Below, in pieces: positions 35,571-43,316 of a stretch of 64,000 bases of DNA. Every line of letters starts with the position of its first letter. Positions within the stretch are counted from its first letter, which is position 1. Position numbers and translations under genes: made by a program. The notes under the pieces are model-generated. The model had not been told where the DNA came from, did no database searches, and saw only the letters and a program-made list of their open reading frames with translations. Source of the stretch: Porphyrobacter sp. (GTDB lineage Bacteria > Pseudomonadota > Alphaproteobacteria > Sphingomonadales > Sphingomonadaceae); the NCBI GenBank assembly GCA_017744315.1, contig JAGIBN010000002.1:62001-126000 (forward strand), in the 5' to 3' direction.

Positions 35571-35606
35571 TGGATTGCTTCGCTACGCTTGCAATGACGA
35601 TGACAG
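35571..35606. repeat. Dispersed short-repeat fragment overlapping the hrpB start
   Basis: The stretch TGGATTGCTTCGCTACGC followed by TTGCAATGACG is the recognisable core of a repeat scattered in many alphaproteobacterial and other genomes; its antisense translations read HCKRSEAI and ASVAKQS. It supplies the ATG used here for hrpB, so hrpB's first codons may derive from repeat insertion. Confidence 0.55.
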
Positions 35607-38008
35607 ACCTCCCAATCCATGCTGTCCTGCCGGACCTGCTCAATGCCTTGCGTGCGCGTAGCTCTGCCGTGCTCGTCGCACCGCCGGGTGCGGGCAAGAC
35701 CACCGCGGTCGCGCCGGCGCTGATTGATGAGAGCTGGTGCACCGGACAGGTCATCTTGCTCAGCCCACGCCGTGTCGCGGCGCGTGCGGCGGCGGAGCGC
35801 ATGGCCGAACTTCTTGGGGAGCCGGTCGGCCAGCGCGTCGGCTATCTCACCCGCCTCGACAGCAAGCAGTCGGCGGCAACGCGCATTCTCGTGGTCACCG
35901 AGGCGATCTTCGTTTCCCGCATTCTCGGCGATCAGGAGCTGGAGGGCGTTTCTGCCGTGCTGTTCGACGAGGCGCACGAGCGGCATCTCGACAGCGATCT
36001 CGGCCTGGCGTTGGCGATCGAGAGCCAGTCGGTCCTGCGCGAAGACCTGCGTATCCTGGTCATGTCCGCCACCATCGACGGCGCTCGCTTTGCCCGCTTG
36101 CTGGGAGAAGGCGCGCAAGTCATCGAAAGCGAGGGGCGGGCCTATCCCCTGCGCATCGAATGGCTCGGCAGCCGAGCGGAATTGCGCACCGACGAAGCGA
36201 TGGCGAGCGCCATTCTCACCGCGTGGCGGACTGAGCAGGGCGATGTCCTCGCCTTCCTCCCCGGCGTCGGCGAGATCGAACGCACGCGCGAACGTTTGGT
36301 CGAGCGCTTGCCGCAAGTGCCGATCCTGCCGCTTCATGGCCAAGTCGAACCGGCAGCCCAACGCGCCGCGATCCGCCGCGATCCGGAGGGGCGCCGAAGG
36401 ATCGTGCTCGCGACCAGCATCGCCGAGACTTCGATCACGCTCGATGGCGTGTCGGTGGTGGTCGACAGCGGCCTTTCTCGAAGAGCTGAGTTCGACATTG
36501 CCGCTGGGGTCACTCACCTTGTCACCCGGCGTTCCAGCCAGGCGGCAGCAGCGCAAAGGGCCGGGCGTGCGGCAAGGCAGGCGCCCGGCGTCGCCTATCG
36601 CCTGTGGGAAGAGGCTGCGCACTCCGGCCGAGAGGCGTTCGATCCCCCTGAAATCGTCACCGCCGACCTGGCGCCGTTGATGCTGGCATTGGCGCAATGG
36701 GGCGTAGGTGATCCCGCGACCCTGGCCTGGCTCGATCCGCCGCCGCCCGCGGCGCTGAGTGCGGCCCGCGACCGTCTGGCCAAGTTGGGCGCTCTCGACC
36801 CCGAGGGGAAGATAACCGAGCGCGGCCGGCGAATTGCGGCCCTGCCAATGGAGCCATGGCAGGCCGCTATGCTCCTGTTCGGCGCGGAGCATGGGGCGGC
36901 GCTCGAGGCGGCAAAGCTCGCGCTGTTACTGCAGGAGCGGGGCTTGGGCGGAAAGGGCGAGGATCTCGCGCATCGCCTCTCGCGATGGGATGGAGACCGG
37001 TCACCTCGCGCCAAGGCATCGCTCAAGTTGGCGGAAGGGTGGGCTGCGCGGGCGCGGGGCGCGCGAAAGACCGCTGCCTCGCCGCTCGGTATCCTCCTTG
37101 CTCTCGCGCTTCCGGACAATCTCGCACGACGTCGTGACGTCACTGGCGAGAGCTGGCTCTCTGCGGGTGGGCGCGGGTATTCGCTCGATCCGGCTTCGCC
37201 GCTCGCTTCGGCCGAGTGGCTCGCTATTGGCGACGCGCAGGGCAGGGCTCAGGCGGCGCGGATCACCGCTGCGCTGCCGCTCACAACCGCAGAGGTCGAA
37301 CAGTGGCTCGCCGAGCGAATCGAGCGTCGTTCGGTGCTGCGCTGGACCGGCGAGCGAGTGGAAGCCCGGCTTGAGCGCCGCCTCGGTGCGATCACGCTGG
37401 CGAGTGGACCTGATCCAGCTCCGGACGCGGAGGCGGTGGCTGCGCTGCTTGTGGAAAAGGCGGTGCAGAACCTTGAGGATATCCTGCCGAAAGAGCTCCG
37501 GGCGCGGGCCGCGTTCACTGGCGTGGCGGCGCTCGAACCGGCACGCCTGGCCGAAACCGCGGAGGAATGGCTCACGCCCTTGCTTCATGGCCGGCGGGAC
37601 CTGGAGATTTCCAGGGGCAAGCTGACCGACGCTCTGCTGGCCATGCTCGATTGGGACACGCGCCAGCGGCTCGACAAGCTGGCCCCGCGTGAATTTGAGA
37701 CACCCGCGGGCACAACGCATTCAATCGATTACTCCGGCCCCGACGCGCCCTGTGTCGAGGTGCGGGTACAGGCGCTGTTCGGGCTAGAGCGACACCCGAT
37801 GATCGGTGACACGCCGCTGCTGCTCAAGCTCACCAGCCCCGCCGGACGCCCGCTCCAGGCGACGCGCGACTTGCCGGGGTTCTGGCGCGGAAGCTGGGCA
37901 GACGTGCGCAAGGAGATGAAGGGGCGCTATCCCAAACACCGCTGGCCCGAAGAGCCGTGGACCGAAGCACCGAGCCTGAAGACGAAGAACGCCTTTCTGC
38001 GCTCTTGA
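35594..38008 (+). CDS. hrpB: ATP-dependent RNA helicase HrpB
   Basis: An 804-residue DEAH-box helicase. Motif I APPGAGKTT (residues 29-37), motif II LFDEAHERHLD, motif III SATIDG and the Q-x2-GRAGR motif VI (AAAQRAGRAAR). The C-terminal HA2/OB region (about 400-560) and the HrpB-specific C-terminal domain (about 660-800) are present. ATG 35594 is followed by another at 35600; both fall within repeat-derived sequence. Role probably in RNA processing; not essential in E. coli. Confidence 0.95.
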   Translation: MTMTDLPIHAVLPDLLNALRARSSAVLVAPPGAGKTTAVAPALIDESWCTGQVILLSPRRVAARAAAERMAELLGEPVGQRVGYLTRLDSKQSAATRILVVTEAIFVSRILGDQELEGVSAVLFDEAHERHLDSDLGLALAIESQSVLREDLRILVMSATIDGARFARLLGEGAQVIESEGRAYPLRIEWLGSRAELRTDEAMASAILTAWRTEQGDVLAFLPGVGEIERTRERLVERLPQVPILPLHGQVEPAAQRAAIRRDPEGRRRIVLATSIAETSITLDGVSVVVDSGLSRRAEFDIAAGVTHLVTRRSSQAAAAQRAGRAARQAPGVAYRLWEEAAHSGREAFDPPEIVTADLAPLMLALAQWGVGDPATLAWLDPPPPAALSAARDRLAKLGALDPEGKITERGRRIAALPMEPWQAAMLLFGAEHGAALEAAKLALLLQERGLGGKGEDLAHRLSRWDGDRSPRAKASLKLAEGWAARARGARKTAASPLGILLALALPDNLARRRDVTGESWLSAGGRGYSLDPASPLASAEWLAIGDAQGRAQAARITAALPLTTAEVEQWLAERIERRSVLRWTGERVEARLERRLGAITLASGPDPAPDAEAVAALLVEKAVQNLEDILPKELRARAAFTGVAALEPARLAETAEEWLTPLLHGRRDLEISRGKLTDALLAMLDWDTRQRLDKLAPREFETPAGTTHSIDYSGPDAPCVEVRVQALFGLERHPMIGDTPLLLKLTSPAGRPLQATRDLPGFWRGSWADVRKEMKGRYPKHRWPEEPWTEAPSLKTKNAFLRS

Positions 38009-38041
38009 TTTCGCGGCCGTTCCGAAGGAAAGGCGTGAGCC

Positions 38042-38320
38042 ATGCAGGCTCGTATCTACCAGCGCCCGAAGAACGCCATGCAGTCCGGCAAGGCGCTCAC
38101 CAGTCAGTGGATCCTCGACTTCGTTCCGGCGGAGGCGAAGAAGCCCGACCCCCTGATGGGCTGGGCCGGCAGCGGTGACACGCGCCAACAGCTTTCGCTG
38201 CGCTTCCCGAACAAGGAAGCCGCGATTGCCTATGCTGAAAAGTACGGCATCGACGCCAAGCTCCACGAATCGCCGCCGCGCCGGCTGAAGCTGCAGGCCT
38301 ACGCGGACAACTTCCGCTAA
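38042..38320 (+). CDS. ETC complex I subunit (NDUFS4-like)
   Basis: A 92-residue protein homologous to the 18-kDa accessory subunit of mitochondrial complex I: MQARIYQRPKNAMQSGKA, WILDFVPAEAKKPDPLMGWAGSGDT and LSLRFPNKEAAIAYAEKYGID. It is an alphaproteobacterial accessory subunit of NADH dehydrogenase encoded outside the nuo operon. Followed by the SRP RNA. Confidence 0.93.
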   Translation: MQARIYQRPKNAMQSGKALTSQWILDFVPAEAKKPDPLMGWAGSGDTRQQLSLRFPNKEAAIAYAEKYGIDAKLHESPPRRLKLQAYADNFR

Positions 38321-38382
38321 GTCGCGAGCGCAAGGTCGTTAGCGCCTTGCAATCCGCCAGACTGCCCGCCATATGCCCGCCC

Positions 38383-38469
38383 GGGAGTCGGGTGGACGTT
38401 CGCGTCCGCCAACCTGGTCAGGTCCGGAAGGAAGCAGCCACAACGGATGGCAGCGGGTCGCCCGGCTCC
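38383..38469 (+). ncRNA. ffs: Signal recognition particle RNA, small bacterial type
   Basis: The conserved SRP RNA core is plain: GGTCAGGTCCGGAAGGAAGC followed by AGCCACAACGGATGGCAG, that is the GGAAG...AGCA domain IV bound by Ffh. The terminal stem pairs GGAGTCGGG (from 38384) with CCCGGCTCC (to 38469). It lies between the complex I subunit and a converging secreted-protein gene. The ends are set from stem pairing, so a few bases either way are possible. Confidence 0.93.
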
Positions 38470-38484
38470 TATTTCTCTTGAACT

Positions 38485-39534
38485 TTAGTCGAACGACACA
38501 CCGAGGCGGGCCGCCTCGGCGGTGAGGGCGGTTTGCGTCGCTTCGGTCTGCTTCAAGGTCAAGGCATCGACCCGCGTAAACCAGTCCTGCAGCGGCACCA
38601 TGCCCCGGCAGAGCGTCCCGGCGTCCCGCGCTTCGATGACTGGCTTGAGCAGATCGAGCATCTCCTGGATCATGCCGAACTGCGCGAAGGGATCACCGCC
38701 CGGGCTCACGCTGCCGATGGAAGAGAAGCCCAGGTCAATCAACTCGTCGTCCGAGATCTTGCCCGACTGTTCGAGCTTCCACATCATCCAGCTGGTCAGT
38801 CGATCACGATAGGTCGTTCTGGCGAGCATCGCGGACATGAAGCTGTCCGCTGTGTCCGATTCGAGGGTAGCGTCCAGTTTCGCAAGAACCTCGGGCTTCT
38901 CGCAGTCGGCCACCGTGCGCAGCGCGGGAATTGGGATTTCCGGGACTCTCGGACGTGGCGTCCCCGGGGGCAACTTGCCGAATACCTCCTGGGCATGAAG
39001 CTCAGCCAGGTCCGCGCGTCCGCACACCAGCGTCATGCCCAGCGCCGAAGTGTCGAGACCGAGCACTAGTTGCGTCGGCCCCTGTTCGCCTTCGACGGTG
39101 TGGAACCAGGTCCACTCGCCCGTGAGCGTCAGCATGTAGAGCGGTGGGTCGTAATCCTCGGGCTGCAATTCCCAGCCCGTGGGAGCGAGCAGCGCATCGA
39201 GCTTCGCGGCGAGGGCGATGATAGCTTCCTCGCTTTCAGGTTCAGGCCCGATGTACTCCATGCCAAACAGGCGATCCGACCATTCGGTCGACCACGGCTT
39301 GGCGTGATCGAAGGGCGCTGCCGCGGGGGGGAGGGCGAAACCGCTCGAAAGGGTCCGCGTCAGCCGATCTCCGCCCGGGACACCGGTCTGGCCGAAGGTG
39401 TATTGAGAGGCTCCGCCCGCAGAGCACATCTGTTCGAGCGTCGCCGCGTCCGGAACCGGCAGATCCTGTTGAGCCAGCGCTGGCCGCGAAATCAGGGCCA
39501 TAGCGGCAAGCAGGCAAACCCCTGGTACGCGCAT
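38485..39534 (-). CDS. Secreted hypothetical protein
   Basis: A 349-residue protein. Signal peptide about residues 1-20 (MRVPGVCLLAAMALISRPAL, cleavage near LAQQ). The mature part has Trp/Gly-rich segments (PTGWELQPEDYDPPLYMLTLTG, then EWTWFHTVEGEQGPTQLVLG) suggesting beta structure, and a helical C-terminal half. ATG 39534 has GGAGG upstream; a longer frame to 39789 is antisense to dnaX. No family recognised. Confidence 0.78.
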   Translation of the reverse strand: MRVPGVCLLAAMALISRPALAQQDLPVPDAATLEQMCSAGGASQYTFGQTGVPGGDRLTRTLSSGFALPPAAAPFDHAKPWSTEWSDRLFGMEYIGPEPESEEAIIALAAKLDALLAPTGWELQPEDYDPPLYMLTLTGEWTWFHTVEGEQGPTQLVLGLDTSALGMTLVCGRADLAELHAQEVFGKLPPGTPRPRVPEIPIPALRTVADCEKPEVLAKLDATLESDTADSFMSAMLARTTYRDRLTSWMMWKLEQSGKISDDELIDLGFSSIGSVSPGGDPFAQFGMIQEMLDLLKPVIEARDAGTLCRGMVPLQDWFTRVDALTLKQTEATQTALTAEAARLGVSFD

Positions 39535-39620
39535 CCGGCGTTCCTCCCCCCGTGAGGAAGTCGGAGATAAATTGCCTCGGCCCCTTCGACAAGCCAGGCC
39601 TTCGGCCCTAGATTGGGTCC

Positions 39621-41426
39621 ATGTCCGATCGACCAGAGGTGCCTGACGAGGAAGAATTCCTCGAGACCCCGCCGAGCGCAGCCGAACTGGAGGCCGCCGG
39701 CCAGTCTTCGATGTTTGGCGCCCCGGCCGAGCAGCCCGCGCCGCCAGCGCCGCCGCCCGCACCACCTCAAGCTCAGGCCTCGGCCCCAACTCCTGCCCCT
39801 GCCGCGGAACCAGCGCAGCCTTACCGGGTCCTCGCGCGCAAATACCGGCCGCAGACCTTCTCAGAACTCATCGGTCAGGAACCGATGGTCCGCACGCTCG
39901 CCAACGCCATCGAGCGTGACCGGCTGGCCCATGCCTTCCTGATGACTGGCGTGCGCGGGGTCGGGAAGACCTCGACCGCGCGGCTTATCGCCAAGGCGCT
40001 CAACTGCGTCGGGCCTGATGGGCAGGGTGGCCCGACGATTGATCCCTGCGGCGTTTGCGAGCCTTGCGTTGCGATTGCCGAGGGGCGCCATATCGACGTG
40101 ATCGAGATGGACGCTGCGAGCCACACCGGCGTCGACGACGTGCGCGAGATCATCGAGGCGGTGCGCTACGCCGCGGTTAGCGCACGCTACAAGATCTACA
40201 TCATCGACGAAGTTCACATGCTGTCGCGCAATGCTTTCAATGCCTTGCTCAAGACACTTGAGGAACCGCCGGCACACGTGAAGTTCCTCTTCGCGACTAC
40301 CGAGGTCGACAAGCTGCCGGTCACGGTGCTCAGCCGTACCCAGCGCTTCGACTTGCGCCGCATCCCCACGCCGATGCTGCAGCAACACTTCGCCAGCATC
40401 TGCCGCCAGGAAGGCGTCGACGCTGAGGGCGAGGCGCTGCACATGATCGCCTCAGCCGCCGAAGGCTCGGTGCGTGACGGGTTATCGATCCTCGACCAGG
40501 CCATCGCTCACGCTGACCTCGACACCGAGGGCAAAGTTACCGCCGAGCGAGTGCGCGACATGCTCGGCCTGGCTGACAAGTCCGCCCGGCGGCGGCTGTT
40601 CGGGGCGCTGCTTGAAGGCGATCCGCAGGCAATGCTGGCTGAAGTCGAGCGCCAGTACTCGCTCGGGGTCGAGCCTCTGGCCTTGCTGCGCACGCTGATG
40701 GATGTGGTCCATCGTGTGGCCGTGACCCAGGTCGGCGGCGCGGGCGCTGATGCGCCGACGCAAGAGGAACGGCAGGCGATCGAGGAATGGGCCGACCGCC
40801 TCTCGGCCGGCCAGGTTCATCGCCTGTGGCAGCTGCTGCTCAAGGGCCACGACGAGGTTCGCGGTGCGCCCGACCCGCTGGTCTCGGCGCAGATGGCGCT
40901 GCTGCGGGTCCTCCATGCGGCCGACATGCCCGATCCAGGCACGCTGGCGAAACAGCTCGGCGAACTCGCCGCGAGTGGGATCACGTCTGGTGCGAATGGT
41001 AGCGGTCCTGCCGCTGGCACTCCCCCGGTGGCGAAAGTCGACTGGGCTGAACTGTGCGAGACGGTCGATCGCGCCGGGATGCTCCGTGTCGCGGGCGTAA
41101 TGCGCGATTGGATCCGCGTGATCGAGCTGACGCCCGGGCAATTGACCTTTGCTCCGGCGCCGGGTTTCTCGGAGGATCCGAGCCCCGAACTGCGTGATGC
41201 CTTGCTCAAGGCTACCGGCCAGCGCTGGCTGGTCGAGCGCGGGACGGGCGAAGGCACTCCGACCTTGCGCGAGCAGGCGGAAGCGGCAAAGGCTGCAGAG
41301 GCAGATCGCATCCGGAAGACCCCGCTCGTCGAAGCGGCATTTGCGGCCTTCCCCGGTGCCGAGATCGTCGAGGAGACCGGAACCAACGGTCACCGCGGCG
41401 AGAAGAATTGGAGCAGAGCATCATGA
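39621..41426 (+). CDS. dnaX: DNA polymerase III subunit gamma/tau
   Basis: A 601-residue clamp loader ATPase. After a Pro/Ala-rich leader (1-65) comes RVLARKYRPQTFSELIGQE, Walker A GVRGVGKTST (about 107-116), a Cys4 zinc module (CVGPD...CGVCEPC), Walker B YIIDEVHMLS and the sensor FATTEVDKLP. The C-terminal tau-like part (about 430-600) is present. The N-terminal leader is longer than in E. coli. No slippery A-rich frameshift site was found. Overlaps ybaB by four bases. Confidence 0.96.
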   Translation: MSDRPEVPDEEEFLETPPSAAELEAAGQSSMFGAPAEQPAPPAPPPAPPQAQASAPTPAPAAEPAQPYRVLARKYRPQTFSELIGQEPMVRTLANAIERDRLAHAFLMTGVRGVGKTSTARLIAKALNCVGPDGQGGPTIDPCGVCEPCVAIAEGRHIDVIEMDAASHTGVDDVREIIEAVRYAAVSARYKIYIIDEVHMLSRNAFNALLKTLEEPPAHVKFLFATTEVDKLPVTVLSRTQRFDLRRIPTPMLQQHFASICRQEGVDAEGEALHMIASAAEGSVRDGLSILDQAIAHADLDTEGKVTAERVRDMLGLADKSARRRLFGALLEGDPQAMLAEVERQYSLGVEPLALLRTLMDVVHRVAVTQVGGAGADAPTQEERQAIEEWADRLSAGQVHRLWQLLLKGHDEVRGAPDPLVSAQMALLRVLHAADMPDPGTLAKQLGELAASGITSGANGSGPAAGTPPVAKVDWAELCETVDRAGMLRVAGVMRDWIRVIELTPGQLTFAPAPGFSEDPSPELRDALLKATGQRWLVERGTGEGTPTLREQAEAAKAAEADRIRKTPLVEAAFAAFPGAEIVEETGTNGHRGEKNWSRAS

Positions 41427-41764
41427 AGTCGATGGAAGAGATGATGAAGGCCGCTCAAGCGGCGGCCGAGACGATCCAGAAGCAGATGGGCGAGGCGCAA
41501 GCCAAGCTCGATTCGCTCGAGGTCGAAGGCGTCTCCGGCGGCGGCCTGGTGAAGATCCGCTGCACCGCCAAGGGCCGCCTGCTCGGCGTGTCGATCGACG
41601 ACAGCCTGATCGTGCCCGAGGACAAGCAGATGCTCGAAGACCTCGTGGCCGCTGCCTTCAACGACGCCCGCACCAAAGCTGACCAGGCCGCCAACGCGGA
41701 AATGCAGCGGGTCCAGCAGGGCATGGGCCTGCCTCCGGGGTTCAACCTGCCCGGTCTGGGTTAG
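41423..41764 (+). CDS. ybaB: YbaB/EbfC family nucleoid-associated protein
   Basis: A 113-residue DNA-binding protein: KSMEEMMKAAQAAAETIQKQMGEAQAKL coiled helix, then the beta core VEGVSGGGLVKIRCTAKGRLLGVSI and a C-terminal helix. It overlaps dnaX by ATGA, the usual dnaX-ybaB pair (recR normally follows but is absent here). GGAG lies nine bases before the start. Its last 23 bases are duplicated at 42682-42704. Confidence 0.95.
   Translation: MKSMEEMMKAAQAAAETIQKQMGEAQAKLDSLEVEGVSGGGLVKIRCTAKGRLLGVSIDDSLIVPEDKQMLEDLVAAAFNDARTKADQAANAEMQRVQQGMGLPPGFNLPGLG
41741..41763. repeat. 3' end of ybaB, left copy of a 23-bp direct repeat
   Basis: These 23 bases encode the ybaB ending FNLPGLG plus most of the stop. 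They recur at 42682-42704 with 21 of 23 identical (differences at positions 3 and 12). The two copies bracket 941 bp holding a secreted-protein gene. Confidence 0.75.
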
Positions 41765-41787
41765 CTCTTTTTGTCGGGGGGCGGGGG

Positions 41788-42663
41788 ATGAACTTGGGAT
41801 GGCTGAATGCCGGAGTGACGGGAGCGCTCGCGCTGTCGCTCTTGGCAGACCCCGTCACGGCAAAGAATCTCCCCGTTGTTCTTGAACCGGCTTCTCGCTG
41901 GCAAATAGATTATGCCGACGAAGGTTGTGCGTTGCGTCGACCTTTCGAATCCGATGGTACTCGGGCAACCCTCGAAATCTTGCAGCAGGCACCGGGCGCC
42001 TATTTCCGCGTCACGGTAACGAGTGGCACGCTTGGATTGTCCGGTCAGTCCGCGAAGGTTCGATTTGAACCGGACGACAGTTTTCAGGTTCCCTCCTTTT
42101 TGCTCTCGGGGTCGGTCGGCGACGAAGTGGCGATTGCCTTCACCGATAGCCTGCAAGAAAACGTCGGCGGCCAGCCGAACGTCTACATTGATTGGACAGA
42201 CGAGGAGCGAGATCGGCGGGAAGGCAATGTCGTCGCCCTTTCCACGCGAGACGCTTTTGACCGGGACGTCAGTCTTTCCACAGGGCCGATGCACCAACCC
42301 ATGCAGGCTCTACGTAGCTGCATGAAAGACCTCTACGCCACTTGGGGCGTCGATCTTGATGCGCACCGGACCCTTTCACACCCAGCGACCCTGCGAAACG
42401 GCAGTCGTATCGCCGAGCGCATCCGCTACAGGCTCATGGAAAATTCAACCCGAACCTCTACCGGGGTTCCGCCCGTTTTGCGGGTTATCGTGGGCCTGGA
42501 CGGTCGCGTGACGCGTTGTCGTATCCATTTCGCCACCTGGGACGCGGCTTTGTCCGAGGAGATATGTGGAACTGTCACAAGGGAATCCCGGTACGATCCT
42601 GCAAAGGACAAGGCGGGAAATCCGATCGTCAGCTACGACACCATCCTTTTCTCGATAAGTTAG
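41788..42663 (+). CDS. Secreted protein with TonB-C-like C-terminal domain
   Basis: A 291-residue protein with signal peptide (about 1-25, ending VTA|KN), a beta-rich middle and a C-terminal region (VPPVLRVIVGLDGRVTRCRIHFATWDAALSEEICGTVTRESRYDPAKDKAGNPI; named here only by its ends) resembling the TonB C-terminal domain found in many sphingomonad secreted proteins. It lies in the segment flanked by the 23-bp direct repeats and separates ybaB from its duplicated 3' end, so it may be a recent acquisition. Its base composition is slightly lower in GC than its neighbours. Confidence 0.72.
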   Translation: MNLGWLNAGVTGALALSLLADPVTAKNLPVVLEPASRWQIDYADEGCALRRPFESDGTRATLEILQQAPGAYFRVTVTSGTLGLSGQSAKVRFEPDDSFQVPSFLLSGSVGDEVAIAFTDSLQENVGGQPNVYIDWTDEERDRREGNVVALSTRDAFDRDVSLSTGPMHQPMQALRSCMKDLYATWGVDLDAHRTLSHPATLRNGSRIAERIRYRLMENSTRTSTGVPPVLRVIVGLDGRVTRCRIHFATWDAALSEEICGTVTRESRYDPAKDKAGNPIVSYDTILFSIS

Positions 42664-42681
42664 GGGCGATCGAAAGTGGCA

Positions 42682-42704
42682 TTTAACCTGCCGGGTCTGG
42701 GTTA
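42682..42704. repeat. Right copy of the 23-bp direct repeat
   Basis: Near-identical to the 3' end of ybaB (41741-41763). On the minus strand it encodes the last residues (LNPDPAG) and stop of the TetR gene, so before insertion ybaB and tetR may have been convergent and overlapping here. Confidence 0.72.
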
Positions 42705-43249
42705 AGACCCCCGACCAGCGCCTGGAGGCCGCGTTCGAAGCTTCGGTCGATATCGATGATGCCTTCGAGAAAGGCATGCATCGGCCCGTTCGCTTCGAAG
42801 CTTGCCCAGCCCAGGGCCAGCGATGTTACCGACCCGATCGCTTCCAGCGCCGCTTCCATTTCCATTCCCCGCGTCGTGAGCGGATAGGCGATGGAGGGCG
42901 CGGCCTCGGTCGAGTTCTGCTCCAGAGGCACGGCATTGACGCACAGCCGCGCCGCGTCGCGCTGCGTGGCCAGGCTATGATGTAGCGCTCGGCCATAGGC
43001 GAGTAGCCAATCGCTGGCCGTCCCCCCCGTGGCGACGGCATTCCGCGCCTCGTCGTAGATGGCGAGGGCCATCAGGCTGGTCAGCTCCGCCTTGTCTGCA
43101 AAATGCCAATAGAGCGCTGGCGCTTGCACATCGAGCCGCTCGGCCAGCGCCCGCATGCTCAACCCCGCAAGACCGCGCTCCTCGAGCAGTACGAAAGCCT
43201 CGCGCAGCACCTCGTCTCGATTGAGCGTCTTTTCCTTGCGTCGTGCCAT
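42683..43249 (-). CDS. TetR family transcriptional regulator
   Basis: A 188-residue repressor: N-terminal helix-turn-helix (LREAFVLLEERGLAGLSMRALAERLDVQAPALYWHFADKAEL, about 13-54; ends LREAF and DKAEL) and a C-terminal ligand-binding domain like that of tetracycline-type TetR. ATG 43249 is the family start; the upstream in-frame ATG at 43303 would extend into the operator. It is divergent from the Rieske oxygenase gene, which it probably controls, through the palindrome between them. Confidence 0.88.
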   Translation of the reverse strand: MARRKEKTLNRDEVLREAFVLLEERGLAGLSMRALAERLDVQAPALYWHFADKAELTSLMALAIYDEARNAVATGGTASDWLLAYGRALHHSLATQRDAARLCVNAVPLEQNSTEAAPSIAYPLTTRGMEMEAALEAIGSVTSLALGWASFEANGPMHAFLEGIIDIDRSFERGLQALVGGLNPDPAG

Positions 43250-43258
43250 GAGCCCATC

Positions 43259-43287
43259 TTGACAATTTAACAGCGTTAAAGTCAACT
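43259..43287. promoter_or_regulatory. Overlapping face-to-face promoters with shared TetR operator
   Basis: On the plus strand TTGACA (43259-43264), 17 bp, TCAACT (43282-43287) reads toward the oxygenase. On the minus strand TTGACT (43285-43280), 17 bp, TCAAGA reads toward tetR. Both spacers contain the inverted repeat TTTAAC-AGC-GTTAAA (43266-43280). A TetR dimer bound there would block both promoters. The -10 boxes are weak matches, so strength is uncertain. Confidence 0.55.
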
Positions 43288-43316
43288 CTGCCGTAGGAGC
43301 CAAGGGAGAGTTGGCG

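Noticed and set aside
39535-39789. 85-residue upstream extension of the secreted protein at 38485
   Set aside because: Antisense to the start of dnaX; a signal peptide and ribosome site mark 39534.
39621-41426. Programmed frameshift in dnaX to make gamma
   Set aside because: No A-rich slippery heptamer followed by a hairpin was found in the frame.
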